A stretch of 64,000 nucleotides of DNA from contig JAFDVQ010000011.1 of NCBI GenBank assembly GCA_018268915.1, positions 62,001-126,000 of the forward strand. The letters are read 5' to 3'. The stretch comes from Acidobacteriota bacterium (GTDB lineage: Bacteria; Acidobacteriota; Terriglobia; Terriglobales; Acidobacteriaceae). Positions 43,090 to 49,790 of this stretch are shown piece after piece; within the stretch, counting starts at the first letter, position 1, and every line of letters starts with the position of its first letter. Under the pieces are notes generated by a model. The model did no database searches. It saw only the letters and a list, made by a program, of their open reading frames with translations, and was not told the origin of the DNA. The position numbers were made by a program, and so were the translations under genes.

Positions 43090-43136
43090 AGGGGCCTGGC
43101 TGATGTCAGCTTACTAGCTGTGTCTGACGTTGCCTC

Positions 43137-43369
43137 GGGGGCTAAAGCCCCTGGCCCTTTTTTTGGCATTTTGCGGCACGACTGAAGTCGTGCCCCTTCA
43201 AGACAGCTCATCGGAGATCTATGCAGGGGCTAAAGCCCCTGGCTCTCTTTTTGGCGTTTTGCGGCACGACTGAAGTCGTGCCCCTTCAAAACAGCTCATC
43301 GGAGATTTAGGCAGGGGCTAAAGCCCACACACTTGGTGGGGCTGGTAGCGGCCCGGCTAAAGCCGTGCC
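43137..43369. repeat. 88-89 bp tandem repeat with nested palindromes (family D)
   Basis: Two units starting at 43137 and 43226 and a partial third at 43314. Each unit has GGGGCTAAAGCCCC, a T-rich spacer, the palindrome GGCACGACTGAAGTCGTGCC (43175-43194 and 43263-43282) and a shared spacer ending in GGAGAT. The partial unit ends with a variant palindrome, GGCCCGGCTAAAGCCGTGCC (43350-43369). Related parts recur at 62.5-62.7 kb. This fills most of the 350-nt gap between the two methyltransferase genes. Confidence 0.85.
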
Positions 43370-43439
43370 CTTATTACAAAGCTGCATTTGAATCGCTGTG
43401 ACTGATTGCGAAGCTGTATTTGAAAACGGCCATTTGGGT

Positions 43440-44117
43440 TCAATTTGCTGTGAATATCAGAAAGTAGTCCTGGCCGTCGTCTTTGGTGAAGTCGTATTTG
43501 CCGGTGCGATGGTAGCCGGCCTCGCTCATTTCGCGCTCGACGAGGTCGGGCATGATGCCGTGGTCTGTGCCGTTGCCGTTGCGGTCGATGATGCCGAGTT
43601 TCGCGCCGGGCTTGAGAGATGCCCGCAGGCGCTTCATGAGCGGAATGGGATCGGCGAACTCGTGATAGGTCTTCAGAATCAGAACGGCGTCGACGCTTGA
43701 GGGAGGCAGTTTGGTGTCCTCGACGTCGCCGAGGACAGTGTGAATGTTGGCGAGGTTTTCTTTGGCGGCACGGTTCTTGATGTAGTCGATGGCGTCGGAG
43801 TTGATGTCTTCCGCGTAGACCTGTCCGGAAGGCGTGACGCGCGCGGCGGCGCGGACGGTGAACCAGCCGGAACCTGCTCCGATGTCGGCGACGGATTTGC
43901 CGGGTGCGATCGCGAGGAGATCCATGACGCGATCGATGTGGAGTTTTTTGTCGCGGTCGGAGTACTCGAAGATGGAGAGGTCGCCTTTGTAGGGGGTGCT
44001 CGTGGGACGCTGCTGTTGCGCGGTTGCCTGGGCTTGTGCGGGCTTCAAGGCAGGCGCAGCGAAAAGGAGGAAGGACAAGCTGAAAGCGGCGAGCGGTTTA
44101 GAGGGGAAGGAGAGCAT
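43440..44117 (-). CDS. exported SAM-dependent methyltransferase-like protein
   Basis: The ATG at 44117 has GAGG 6 nt upstream. A long in-frame extension to 44462 is the translation of repeat DNA, not protein. The 225-residue protein has a clear signal peptide (about 1-30, SLSFLLFAAPALKPAQAQ). A class I methyltransferase domain follows with motif I SVADIGAGSGWFTVRAA, EDINSDAI, and DAVLILKTYHEFADP, ending in KDDGQDYFLIF. A secreted methyltransferase is odd because SAM is cytoplasmic. Either the signal is not cleaved or the fold has another role. The family recurs in Acidobacteriota. Confidence 0.78.
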   Translation of the reverse strand: MLSFPSKPLAAFSLSFLLFAAPALKPAQAQATAQQQRPTSTPYKGDLSIFEYSDRDKKLHIDRVMDLLAIAPGKSVADIGAGSGWFTVRAAARVTPSGQVYAEDINSDAIDYIKNRAAKENLANIHTVLGDVEDTKLPPSSVDAVLILKTYHEFADPIPLMKRLRASLKPGAKLGIIDRNGNGTDHGIMPDLVEREMSEAGYHRTGKYDFTKDDGQDYFLIFTAN

Positions 44118-44520
44118 TGGGAACCTCGGACTAAGGGGGATTGTATCGCTGCGGAGGAGCACTTTACGGGCCCCGCGTCGTTGTTTTGTGCAGAGTGTTT
44201 GTTCCCACCCAAGCAGAGCTTGGATGGGGCACCCCGCGCTGTTGCTGTGTGTAGAGTTGTTCGTTCCCACCCAAGCAGAGCTTGGATGGGGCACCCTGCG
44301 TTGTTGTTGTGTGTAGTGTTCGTTCCCACCCAAGCAGAGCTTGGATGGTGCGCCCCCTGTCATGGAGGTGACGTGGATGCAGAACCGGATCACGAGGCTT
44401 GAATGGATGGGGCGGCCGGAACACGGAGGTGATGTTGACACTGCCTTGCGTTGTCGTGGCAAACTGCGTGAACTACTGTGCCGAAAATCTCAGGTTCTGC
44501 GCTCTGACTGCGGGTGATGG
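44118..44520. other. intergenic region with family B hairpin array
   Basis: No gene is seen. The left 240 nt are dominated by three tandem family B hairpins, listed separately. About 44360-44520 holds the promoter region of the membrane protein gene, with no clear motif. Confidence 0.45.
44204..44355. repeat. three tandem family B hairpins
   Basis: Units begin at 44204, 44266 and 44325 (spacings 62 and 59). Each has CCCACCCAAGC - AGA - GCTTGGATGGG then GCACCC, separated by similar GTTGTTGTGTGTAG-like spacers. The third copy has decayed (GATGGTGCGCC). The spacers resemble one another, so the whole roughly 60-nt unit was duplicated. Confidence 0.85.
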
Positions 44521-44940
44521 ATGTTTGAAGGATTGCGCTACTACGTACCAGTGCTGCTCACTACGGGTGGGCTCTTCGCGGTTGGTGGAGTTTTTCTGGC
44601 GATCGTGTGGTTGCTCCTTATTTCGCACTGGCTTCGATCGCAGAAGGAGGAGCCTCCCCGCGGATTGATTCCCTTCACGTCGGCTGTGCTCCTTCCGGGC
44701 GCCGCGATCGGGTTGTACAAGTTTGCGATGACGGTGGGCATTGCGATGGCGGACTGGCTGGTGATTGCATGCTGGTGGTCAGCCCTGGCCGGGAGCTTCA
44801 TGATCCTGATCTTCACGCGAAGGCAATTGAAGACGGAGACCGGGCTGATCGCCGATATCACGGCGGGCGGAACCATTGTTGTGCTGTGCCTGATGGCGCT
44901 GGGGTTTGTGTTTCAGGTTGTGTTCTTCTTTTTGAAGTAG
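44521..44940 (+). CDS. four-helix membrane protein, unknown function
   Basis: The 139-residue protein has about four hydrophobic helices: TTGGLFAVGGVFLAIVWLLL, FTSAVLLPGAAIGLYKFAM, WLVIACWWSALAGSFMILIF and TIVVLCLMALGFVFQVVFFF. It has a Lys/Glu-rich cytoplasmic loop (RSQKEEPPRG). No family is recognised. The ATG at 44521 follows an unremarkable ribosome site. It is flanked by repeats on both sides. Confidence 0.65.
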   Translation: MFEGLRYYVPVLLTTGGLFAVGGVFLAIVWLLLISHWLRSQKEEPPRGLIPFTSAVLLPGAAIGLYKFAMTVGIAMADWLVIACWWSALAGSFMILIFTRRQLKTETGLIADITAGGTIVVLCLMALGFVFQVVFFFLK

Positions 44941-44979
44941 ATCAGTCGGTCTGGAGACTGGAGTTTAACGAACGTCGTT

Positions 44980-45014
44980 CCCCGGTCCCCAAATGCGAGG
45001 GACCGGGGGCACCC
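44980..45014. repeat. extragenic hairpin, family C (GCACCC tail)
   Basis: CCCCGGTCCC - CAAATGCGA - GGGACCGGGG followed by GCACCC. It has a perfect 10-bp stem and lies 13 nt upstream of a family A copy. Confidence 0.8.
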
Positions 45015-45027
45015 TGGGCACCCGGCA

Positions 45028-45059
45028 CCCACATCTCAAAATCGAGATGTGGGGCACCC
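45028..45059. repeat. extragenic hairpin, family A (GCACCC tail)
   Basis: CCCACATCTC - AAAATC - GAGATGTGGG followed by GCACCC. Compared with the copy at 28586, AGG/CCT in the stem is replaced by ACA/TGT, with pairing kept. Confidence 0.8.
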
Positions 45060-45074
45060 GGCTCTTGGTCTTAC

Positions 45075-46262
45075 TTATTGCTTTACCGACGCGGTGGGCC
45101 AGGTGGTCATGCCGCCATGGTGGTAGGCGAGGTTGCCGATGTGGCCGGCTCTTGCTGCGGCGATTCCGGTTTCGACGGGGGCGTTGGGCTCCTTGCGGGT
45201 CTTGATGCACTCGAAGAAGTTGCGCATGTGCGTGTTGGTTCCGTCTTCGAAGCTGGCTTCCTTGAGAGTGGGATTCTTTTCATCCTTGACGCCTTCGCGA
45301 TGGATGCTCATGCCGGAGCGGTTGAGCTTGAGGGTGGCTTCGTTCCCGCGGAATTCGAGACCTCCGTCGTCGATGGATGAACTCATCATGCCTTCGTAGA
45401 CGACGTCGAATTCGGGATAGCGGAAGGCGGCCTGGATAGTGTCGGGGCAATCCCACTGCTTGAAGATGCGCTTGTCGCCAAGCATGAAGGCGGTGCTGGG
45501 CTGGTCGGATTTCATGGCCCACTGCACAACGTCGATCCAATGTGTGAAGAGGTCGGTCATGGCGCCGCCGCCGAAGTTCCAGAACCAGCGCCAGCGATGG
45601 TATTTCTCTGGCGTGAAGGGCTGGTCGGGTGCGCCGCCGAGCCACTGCTTCCAGTCGAGTTGCGCGGCGTCGATTGGTTTCGGCACCCAATTGAGCCCGT
45701 AATTCTGCCACCAATAGGTGCGGACTTGCGTGATCTGGCCGAGAGCGCCGCCTTGAATGAGATCGACGGCGTTGCGAAAGTGAGCCCAACTGCGCTGCTG
45801 CATTCCGCACTGGAGGATCTGCTTGCTTGAGCGGACGGCTTTGCGGAGAATCTCGCCTTCTTCGAGAGTGTGTGTGACGGGTTTTTCGAGGTAGACGTCT
45901 TTGCCCGCGGCGATGGCAGCAGAGGCGATGCGGACGTGCCAATGATCGGGAGTTGCGATGATGACCGCGTCGATGCTCTTGTCGTCGAGCACCTGGTTGA
46001 AATCCAAGCAGGTGGTGGTGCTGCTGGTGGCGCTGGAGCGGGATTTCACTTCTTCGCGGTGCGGAGCGTAGACGTCGCTGACGGAGACGATCTCGAATGG
46101 GACGCCGGTGGCTTCAGCCGAGCCAAGAAGGCCGCGCATACGGCCGCCAGCGCCGATGATGCCGACACGAAGACGCTCGTTGGCTCCGAAGACTCGGGTG
46201 GAGGCGAGGGCGGTGAGCGAACCAGCGATGAGAAAGGTGCGGCGATCGGGCGTGTAGGGCAT
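45075..46262 (-). CDS. Tat-exported Gfo/Idh/MocA family oxidoreductase
   Basis: The 395-residue protein has a twin-arginine signal (PDRRTFLIAGSLTALASTRVFG). A Rossmann NAD(P) domain follows with VGIIGAGGRMRGLL (about 33-46) and the family signature DVYLEKPVTHTLEEG (about 121-135). The second half is the Gfo/Idh C-terminal alpha/beta domain with GGGAMTDLFTHWIDVVQWA (about 230-248). The His in THWID may act in catalysis. Tat export with a bound nicotinamide cofactor is typical of this group, as in glucose-fructose oxidoreductase. The substrate is probably a sugar or sugar derivative. It is monocistronic. Confidence 0.88.
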   Translation of the reverse strand: MPYTPDRRTFLIAGSLTALASTRVFGANERLRVGIIGAGGRMRGLLGSAEATGVPFEIVSVSDVYAPHREEVKSRSSATSSTTTCLDFNQVLDDKSIDAVIIATPDHWHVRIASAAIAAGKDVYLEKPVTHTLEEGEILRKAVRSSKQILQCGMQQRSWAHFRNAVDLIQGGALGQITQVRTYWWQNYGLNWVPKPIDAAQLDWKQWLGGAPDQPFTPEKYHRWRWFWNFGGGAMTDLFTHWIDVVQWAMKSDQPSTAFMLGDKRIFKQWDCPDTIQAAFRYPEFDVVYEGMMSSSIDDGGLEFRGNEATLKLNRSGMSIHREGVKDEKNPTLKEASFEDGTNTHMRNFFECIKTRKEPNAPVETGIAAARAGHIGNLAYHHGGMTTWPTASVKQ

Positions 46263-46305
46263 GGGGCTCCTGAGGATTTTTCGGTCGGGAGGATGGTAAC
46301 AAACC

Positions 46306-46440
46306 AGGGACTAGGGAACAGGGAACAGGGGTCAGGGGTCAGGGGTCAGGGAACAGGGAACAGGGAACAGGGATCAGGGGTCAGAGAACAGGGATCAGGG
46401 ATCAGGGATCAGGGACTTGGGACTAGGACGAGGGAATGGG
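46306..46440. repeat. G-rich heptamer tandem repeat
   Basis: About 18 units of the 7-mer GGGAACA, GGGGTCA or GGGATCA, plus a few GGGACTA, all with GGG every 7 nt on the plus strand. It lies in the divergent region between the oxidoreductase gene and the small protein gene. Related arrays are at 29.7, 30.5 and 51.4 kb. Confidence 0.85.
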
Positions 46441-46483
46441 GAATAGAGGAGTAGGCTGGTTTCACTCAGAGAGACTCGAGCGT

Positions 46484-46912
46484 ATGACACACATCAACAG
46501 CAGTGTTGAAGAGGATATTCAGCGACGGTTAACGGAATCGACGCAGATCGAATCTGAAAAAGGCGTGCTCTACCTGCACATCTATTTTTGCCGGTATGTG
46601 GAGGGTGAGCAGCATATTACTGGAGATTCGGCCTTTCGCCCTCTCAGTAGGAAATTCTCCGGTTTGCCATGGTTTTTGAGGGAATTGATTCAGCGCCGCG
46701 AACTAGTACTGTGCTTTGATTCTCCGGCATGCTGGGACGGTGAAAGCGAACCGATTCCTGAAGGTCGTATGGCGGAGGTCCGTACGCAGATCGAGTCAGC
46801 TCTCAAGAAAAAGTACAAGAGATATAGCGTCGAATTTCATAACTCGAAGGATGGTGCAGGTCGTGACTGGTGGGATCCGCCCGAAGCAAACAAGAAAGAA
46901 TCTCTTTCTTGA
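46484..46912 (+). CDS. small protein, unknown function
   Basis: The ATG at 46484 begins MTHINSSVEEDIQRRLTEST and gives 142 residues. The frame is open to 46436, but the extra residues come from repeat-derived DNA. Features are an acidic N-terminal helix, aromatic strands (GVLYLHIYFCRYVEGEQHI, LVLCFDSPACWDGESEP) and a Lys-rich helix (ALKKKYKRYSVEFHN). No signal or membrane segment. No family is recognised. The start lies just downstream of the heptamer repeat. Confidence 0.6.
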   Translation: MTHINSSVEEDIQRRLTESTQIESEKGVLYLHIYFCRYVEGEQHITGDSAFRPLSRKFSGLPWFLRELIQRRELVLCFDSPACWDGESEPIPEGRMAEVRTQIESALKKKYKRYSVEFHNSKDGAGRDWWDPPEANKKESLS

Positions 46913-47121
46913 TTGACGAGATCCAAAGAATTGACATCGTGGTGACTTGGGAATGACAAGTTGTTGTCCAATGGAACCTAGCATCGGGGTGTAAGCGCTC
47001 AAGGAAGTCTCTCTGCCGGTGACGGTGCGGAAGACGGTTGCCGGCGATGGTTGTGTCGTGCCTGCCTGCTCGGTCTCGGTTTGAATTCCGGGTGCTTGAT
47101 TTTTGCAGATAAGGAACGACT

Positions 47122-48750
47122 GTGAAACTGACCCTCCCCTCATTGCTTCTTTTGATTGCCTTGGTTCCCATCTCTCTGGCCGCAGGGGCGCAGGCCAATA
47201 ACAACTACACGCAGACCAATCTGGTTTCGAATGTGCCGGGGCTGGCGCTCACGCTGGATACCTCGCTGGACAATCCATGGGGGTTGGCAGGGTCTGCCAA
47301 TCAGCCTTTTCGCATTGCCCTGAACGGGAAAGGAAAGTTTGAAAGCTACAACGGAAGCGGCGTGCTGCAAGACCCGCGCGGAGTGATTGGAGTTCCGGAT
47401 GGGGTGACGGCTCCGGCGAATCCGACGGGCGTGGTGTCGAACACCACTGGCGAGTTCACTTCGACGCAGAGCCCTCTTCCGCTACCGTTTATCTTTGCGA
47501 CGCGGCAAGGAACGATTTCAGGCGAGTACGCCGACAGCCAGGGCGATATCAAGACGACGACGATCCTGACGTTCGATCACAGCGCGCAGGGAGCGGAGTA
47601 CACAGGGCTGGCCCTTCTGACGCCGGACTGCTGTGCGCCTTATCTCGCGGCTGCGGATTTTCATCGCGGGTATGTCGAGACGATCACGGCACTGTTCGAT
47701 CCGCTGGGAATTCCGGGGGCGTTCACCGATCCGAATCTTCCGGCTGGGTTTTCGCCGTGGAATCTGCAGGTAGTGGGCAATCACGTGTTTGTTGCTTATG
47801 CATTGCAAGACATAGCTCTGCACGATCCTCTGCCGGGGCCCGGGGGCGGATTCGTGGACGTGTACAACCTGGACGGCAGCTTCGTGAAGCGGTTTGCTTC
47901 CACCGGGGTGCTGAATGTGCCTACGGCAATTGTGCAGGCGAGCGCGAACTTCGGCGCGTTTTCGAACGACATTCTGATTGGGAACTTCGGGGATGGAGCG
48001 ATCAACGCGTTCGATCCGAATACAGGACAGTTTGTTGGGACATTGAAGGACGGGAACGGGAATCCAATCACCAATCCGCAACTGCACAGCATGTTTTTCG
48101 GAAACGGCACGGTGGGGAGTGCAGACACTCTGTATCTGACGGCGAATCCGGCGGGCGGGACGAGCGGGATCTTCGCGGCGGTGGCGGTGAATACGTCGGG
48201 CGCGGGGCCGGATTTTGTTCTGAGTTCTGACCGACAGAGCGTGACGGTGACGCCGGGGCAGATCGGAGATTTCTCAGTGAAAGCCGCACCGGTGGGGAAT
48301 TATCGCGGAGCGTTTACGTTCACGTGTAATGCTCCGGCGGGGGTGACCTGCAACGTTAGCGCGCCGTCGATGGATCCGGCGACGGGGGCTGCGGTGGTGG
48401 CGGTGACGGCGAAGACTTCGGGAGTGGCTGGAGCGAATACAACGGCGGGTTCAAACCCCGGTCCCCAAGTGCAAGGGACCCTTCGACAGACTCAGGGCAG
48501 GCTCGGGGGCACGCTCGCATGTTTGTTGCCGGGATTTCTGCTGGCCGGGATCGGGTGGCGGAGACGGAGGCGGTTTCTGGGCTGGATGGTTGTTGCGTTA
48601 GGAGTTCTCGGGGTTGCATCCGTGGGATTGAGCGGATGCGGTGGGGGCGGAGCAAAGATGGCTCCTGGGCCGACGGCGCAGACATTCACTATCACCGCGA
48701 CTTCGGGTTCCGTTTCGCATTCGACGATGCTGACGTTGAACGTTCAGTAG
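47122..48750 (+). CDS. secreted TIGR03118-type protein with membrane-hairpin C-terminal module
   Basis: The 542-residue protein starts at a GTG with AAGGAACG 4-5 nt upstream and has a signal peptide (about 1-24). The N-terminal domain (about 25-370) carries NLVSNVPGLALTLDTSLDNPWGL, YTGLALLTPDCCAPYLAAADF and ASANFGAFSNDILIGNFGDG, as in TIGR03118. The C-terminal module (about 365-542) has an Ig-like strand set (AFTFTCNAPAGVTCNV), then a two-helix membrane hairpin with RRRRR between the helices, SGCGGGG, and a last hairpin SHSTMLTLNVQ. The same layout ends the BNR protein at 33.4 kb. A family C palindrome with a nested 24-nt insert is translated in frame (48456-48512, NPGPQVQGTLRQTQGRLGG). Confidence 0.83.
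   Translation: MKLTLPSLLLLIALVPISLAAGAQANNNYTQTNLVSNVPGLALTLDTSLDNPWGLAGSANQPFRIALNGKGKFESYNGSGVLQDPRGVIGVPDGVTAPANPTGVVSNTTGEFTSTQSPLPLPFIFATRQGTISGEYADSQGDIKTTTILTFDHSAQGAEYTGLALLTPDCCAPYLAAADFHRGYVETITALFDPLGIPGAFTDPNLPAGFSPWNLQVVGNHVFVAYALQDIALHDPLPGPGGGFVDVYNLDGSFVKRFASTGVLNVPTAIVQASANFGAFSNDILIGNFGDGAINAFDPNTGQFVGTLKDGNGNPITNPQLHSMFFGNGTVGSADTLYLTANPAGGTSGIFAAVAVNTSGAGPDFVLSSDRQSVTVTPGQIGDFSVKAAPVGNYRGAFTFTCNAPAGVTCNVSAPSMDPATGAAVVAVTAKTSGVAGANTTAGSNPGPQVQGTLRQTQGRLGGTLACLLPGFLLAGIGWRRRRRFLGWMVVALGVLGVASVGLSGCGGGGAKMAPGPTAQTFTITATSGSVSHSTMLTLNVQ
48456..48512 (+). repeat. family C palindrome inside a coding sequence, with nested insert
   Basis: CCCCGGTCCC - loop - GGGACC is interrupted by 24 nt (CTTCGACAGACTCAGGGCAG plus GCTC) before the expected GGGGGCAC tail. 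Both inserts are multiples of three, so the TIGR03118 reading frame survives. Confidence 0.75.
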
Positions 48751-48769
48751 AAGATTGAGTTTCTCAGAG

Positions 48770-48803
48770 GCCGTCCCGATGGATGTCGGGGCGGCGTTTT
48801 TTT
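48770..48803 (+). terminator. Rho-independent terminator after TIGR03118 gene
   Basis: GCCGTCCCGA (48770-48779) pairs with TCGGGGCGGC (48786-48795), followed by GTTTTTTTTC. It lies 20 nt after the stop codon. Confidence 0.85.
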
Positions 48804-48818
48804 CGATTCGAGGCTAAA

Positions 48819-48853
48819 CCCCGGTCCCCGAGTGCGAGGGACCGGGGGCACCC
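48819..48853. repeat. extragenic hairpin, family C (GCACCC tail)
   Basis: CCCCGGTCCC - CGAGTGCGA - GGGACCGGGG followed by GCACCC, almost identical to the copy at 44980. A degenerate partner (TTTGCTTCGCGAAGA, then GGGCACCC) follows at 48860-48884. Confidence 0.8.
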
Positions 48854-49343
48854 GGCACCTTTGCTTCGCGAAGATTGGGCACCCGCCTCTGGGCAGTTAG
48901 ATAAAGTGCGAAAATCTCGTCCCAGCAGAGCCGGGAAAGGGCGCCACTCTGGGCATTTGACTCAGTGCGAGAGAACCAGGGCCTGGCACACGATCTGGGG
49001 CAATTCTTGACATGGCTGCGGCTGCGCATTTCTTATCTCAAGTAGGCCTTCTCTTTGAGGTGGGGTGGGGTGTGCGCGGAGTTCGGAATGCGCAGATTCT
49101 GCCGGATTTCGGGGAGTAGACCTTGTCGAAAAGGAAGCAAAAAGTGAGCCGGATCACTGGTACTGGCGGCGGCAGAGGAATAGATTGATTCTGCCGGTCA
49201 AAGCAGTGATTGCTCCGTAGTCTGAGCCGGAAGTTGAGGAGGCCAGGCCGATTCCCGGAGACAAATCTATGGAATGGCGGACGCCTAAGAGGCGGGATTC
49301 GCCTGCGGCCTGATCGAATGGGGATTCGGGTCGCGAGTAAAGG

Positions 49344-49670
49344 ATGAGAGTGACGACGAGTTTGGCATTATTGGCGGCAGGGCCCGCCGGGGGCGGAGGC
49401 TTGATTGGCATGCTTCCGCTTTTATTGCTGGTTCCGGTGATGTATTTCGTAATGATCCGGCCTCAGCAGAAGCGGCAGAAGCAGTGGCAAGAGATGCTGG
49501 GTGGTATCAAGACTGGCGACAGGGTGACGACCGCAGGCGGGATTCGCGGGGTGATCCTGTCGATCAAGGACGATGCGATTATCATTCGCGTGGCGCCGGA
49601 CAACATCAAGATCGAGGTCGCGAAGAGCGCGATTGCATCTGTGACGACGCAGGATGCGCCGGGGGCGTGA
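49344..49670 (+). CDS. yajC: preprotein translocase subunit YajC
   Basis: The small membrane protein belongs to the SecDF-YajC accessory complex. One membrane helix (GMLPLLLLVPVMYFVMIRPQ) runs into the family signature IRPQQKRQKQWQEML, followed by the cytoplasmic KTGDRVTTAGGIRGVI domain. An ATG at 49344 gives 108 residues; a GTG at 49350 has a better-placed AAGGA and gives 106. It lies about 120 nt before secD, with a repeat between them. Confidence 0.9.
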   Translation: MRVTTSLALLAAGPAGGGGLIGMLPLLLLVPVMYFVMIRPQQKRQKQWQEMLGGIKTGDRVTTAGGIRGVILSIKDDAIIIRVAPDNIKIEVAKSAIASVTTQDAPGA

Positions 49671-49676
49671 GCCTTT

Positions 49677-49708
49677 CCCACGTCTCAGAATCGAGACGTG
49701 GGGCACCC
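49677..49708. repeat. extragenic hairpin, family A (GCACCC tail)
   Basis: CCCACGTCTC - AGAATC - GAGACGTGGG followed by GCACCC, 7 nt after the yajC stop. A decayed copy follows at 49713-49743 (CATGTCAAAGGCGAGTTGTG, then GGGCGCC). Confidence 0.8.
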
Positions 49709-49790
49709 ATAGCCCTCATGTCAAAGGCGAGTTGTGGGGCGCCTAAGCGATAGCGAGTTTCGGAAGTTCTGCAAATAGAGAATTGGACCA

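Larger units (their letters stand above)
48751..49343. other. intergenic region with terminator and repeats
   Basis: No gene is supported across about 590 nt. It holds a terminator and a family C hairpin (both listed). A decayed repeat-like stretch (CCCAGCAGAGCCGGGAAAGG, about 48920-48940) follows, and TTGACA-N17-TTCTTA at about 49009-49037 is a possible promoter for yajC. The last 200 nt show nothing. Confidence 0.5.

Noticed and set aside
44204..44355. CRISPR-like array
   Set aside because: Only three units; the spacers resemble each other and the repeats are hairpins also found singly elsewhere. No cas genes.
44118..44462. N-terminal extension of the exported methyltransferase
   Set aside because: The extra residues are the translation of family B hairpins; the ATG at 44117 has a ribosome site followed by a signal peptide.
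46306..46440. Origin iterons or CRISPR
   Set aside because: The 7-nt units are too short and irregular, and no replication gene is nearby.
49154..49411. 85-codon minus-strand frame before yajC
   Set aside because: It overlaps the yajC start, has a Pro-rich N-terminus with no ribosome site, and shows no domain.
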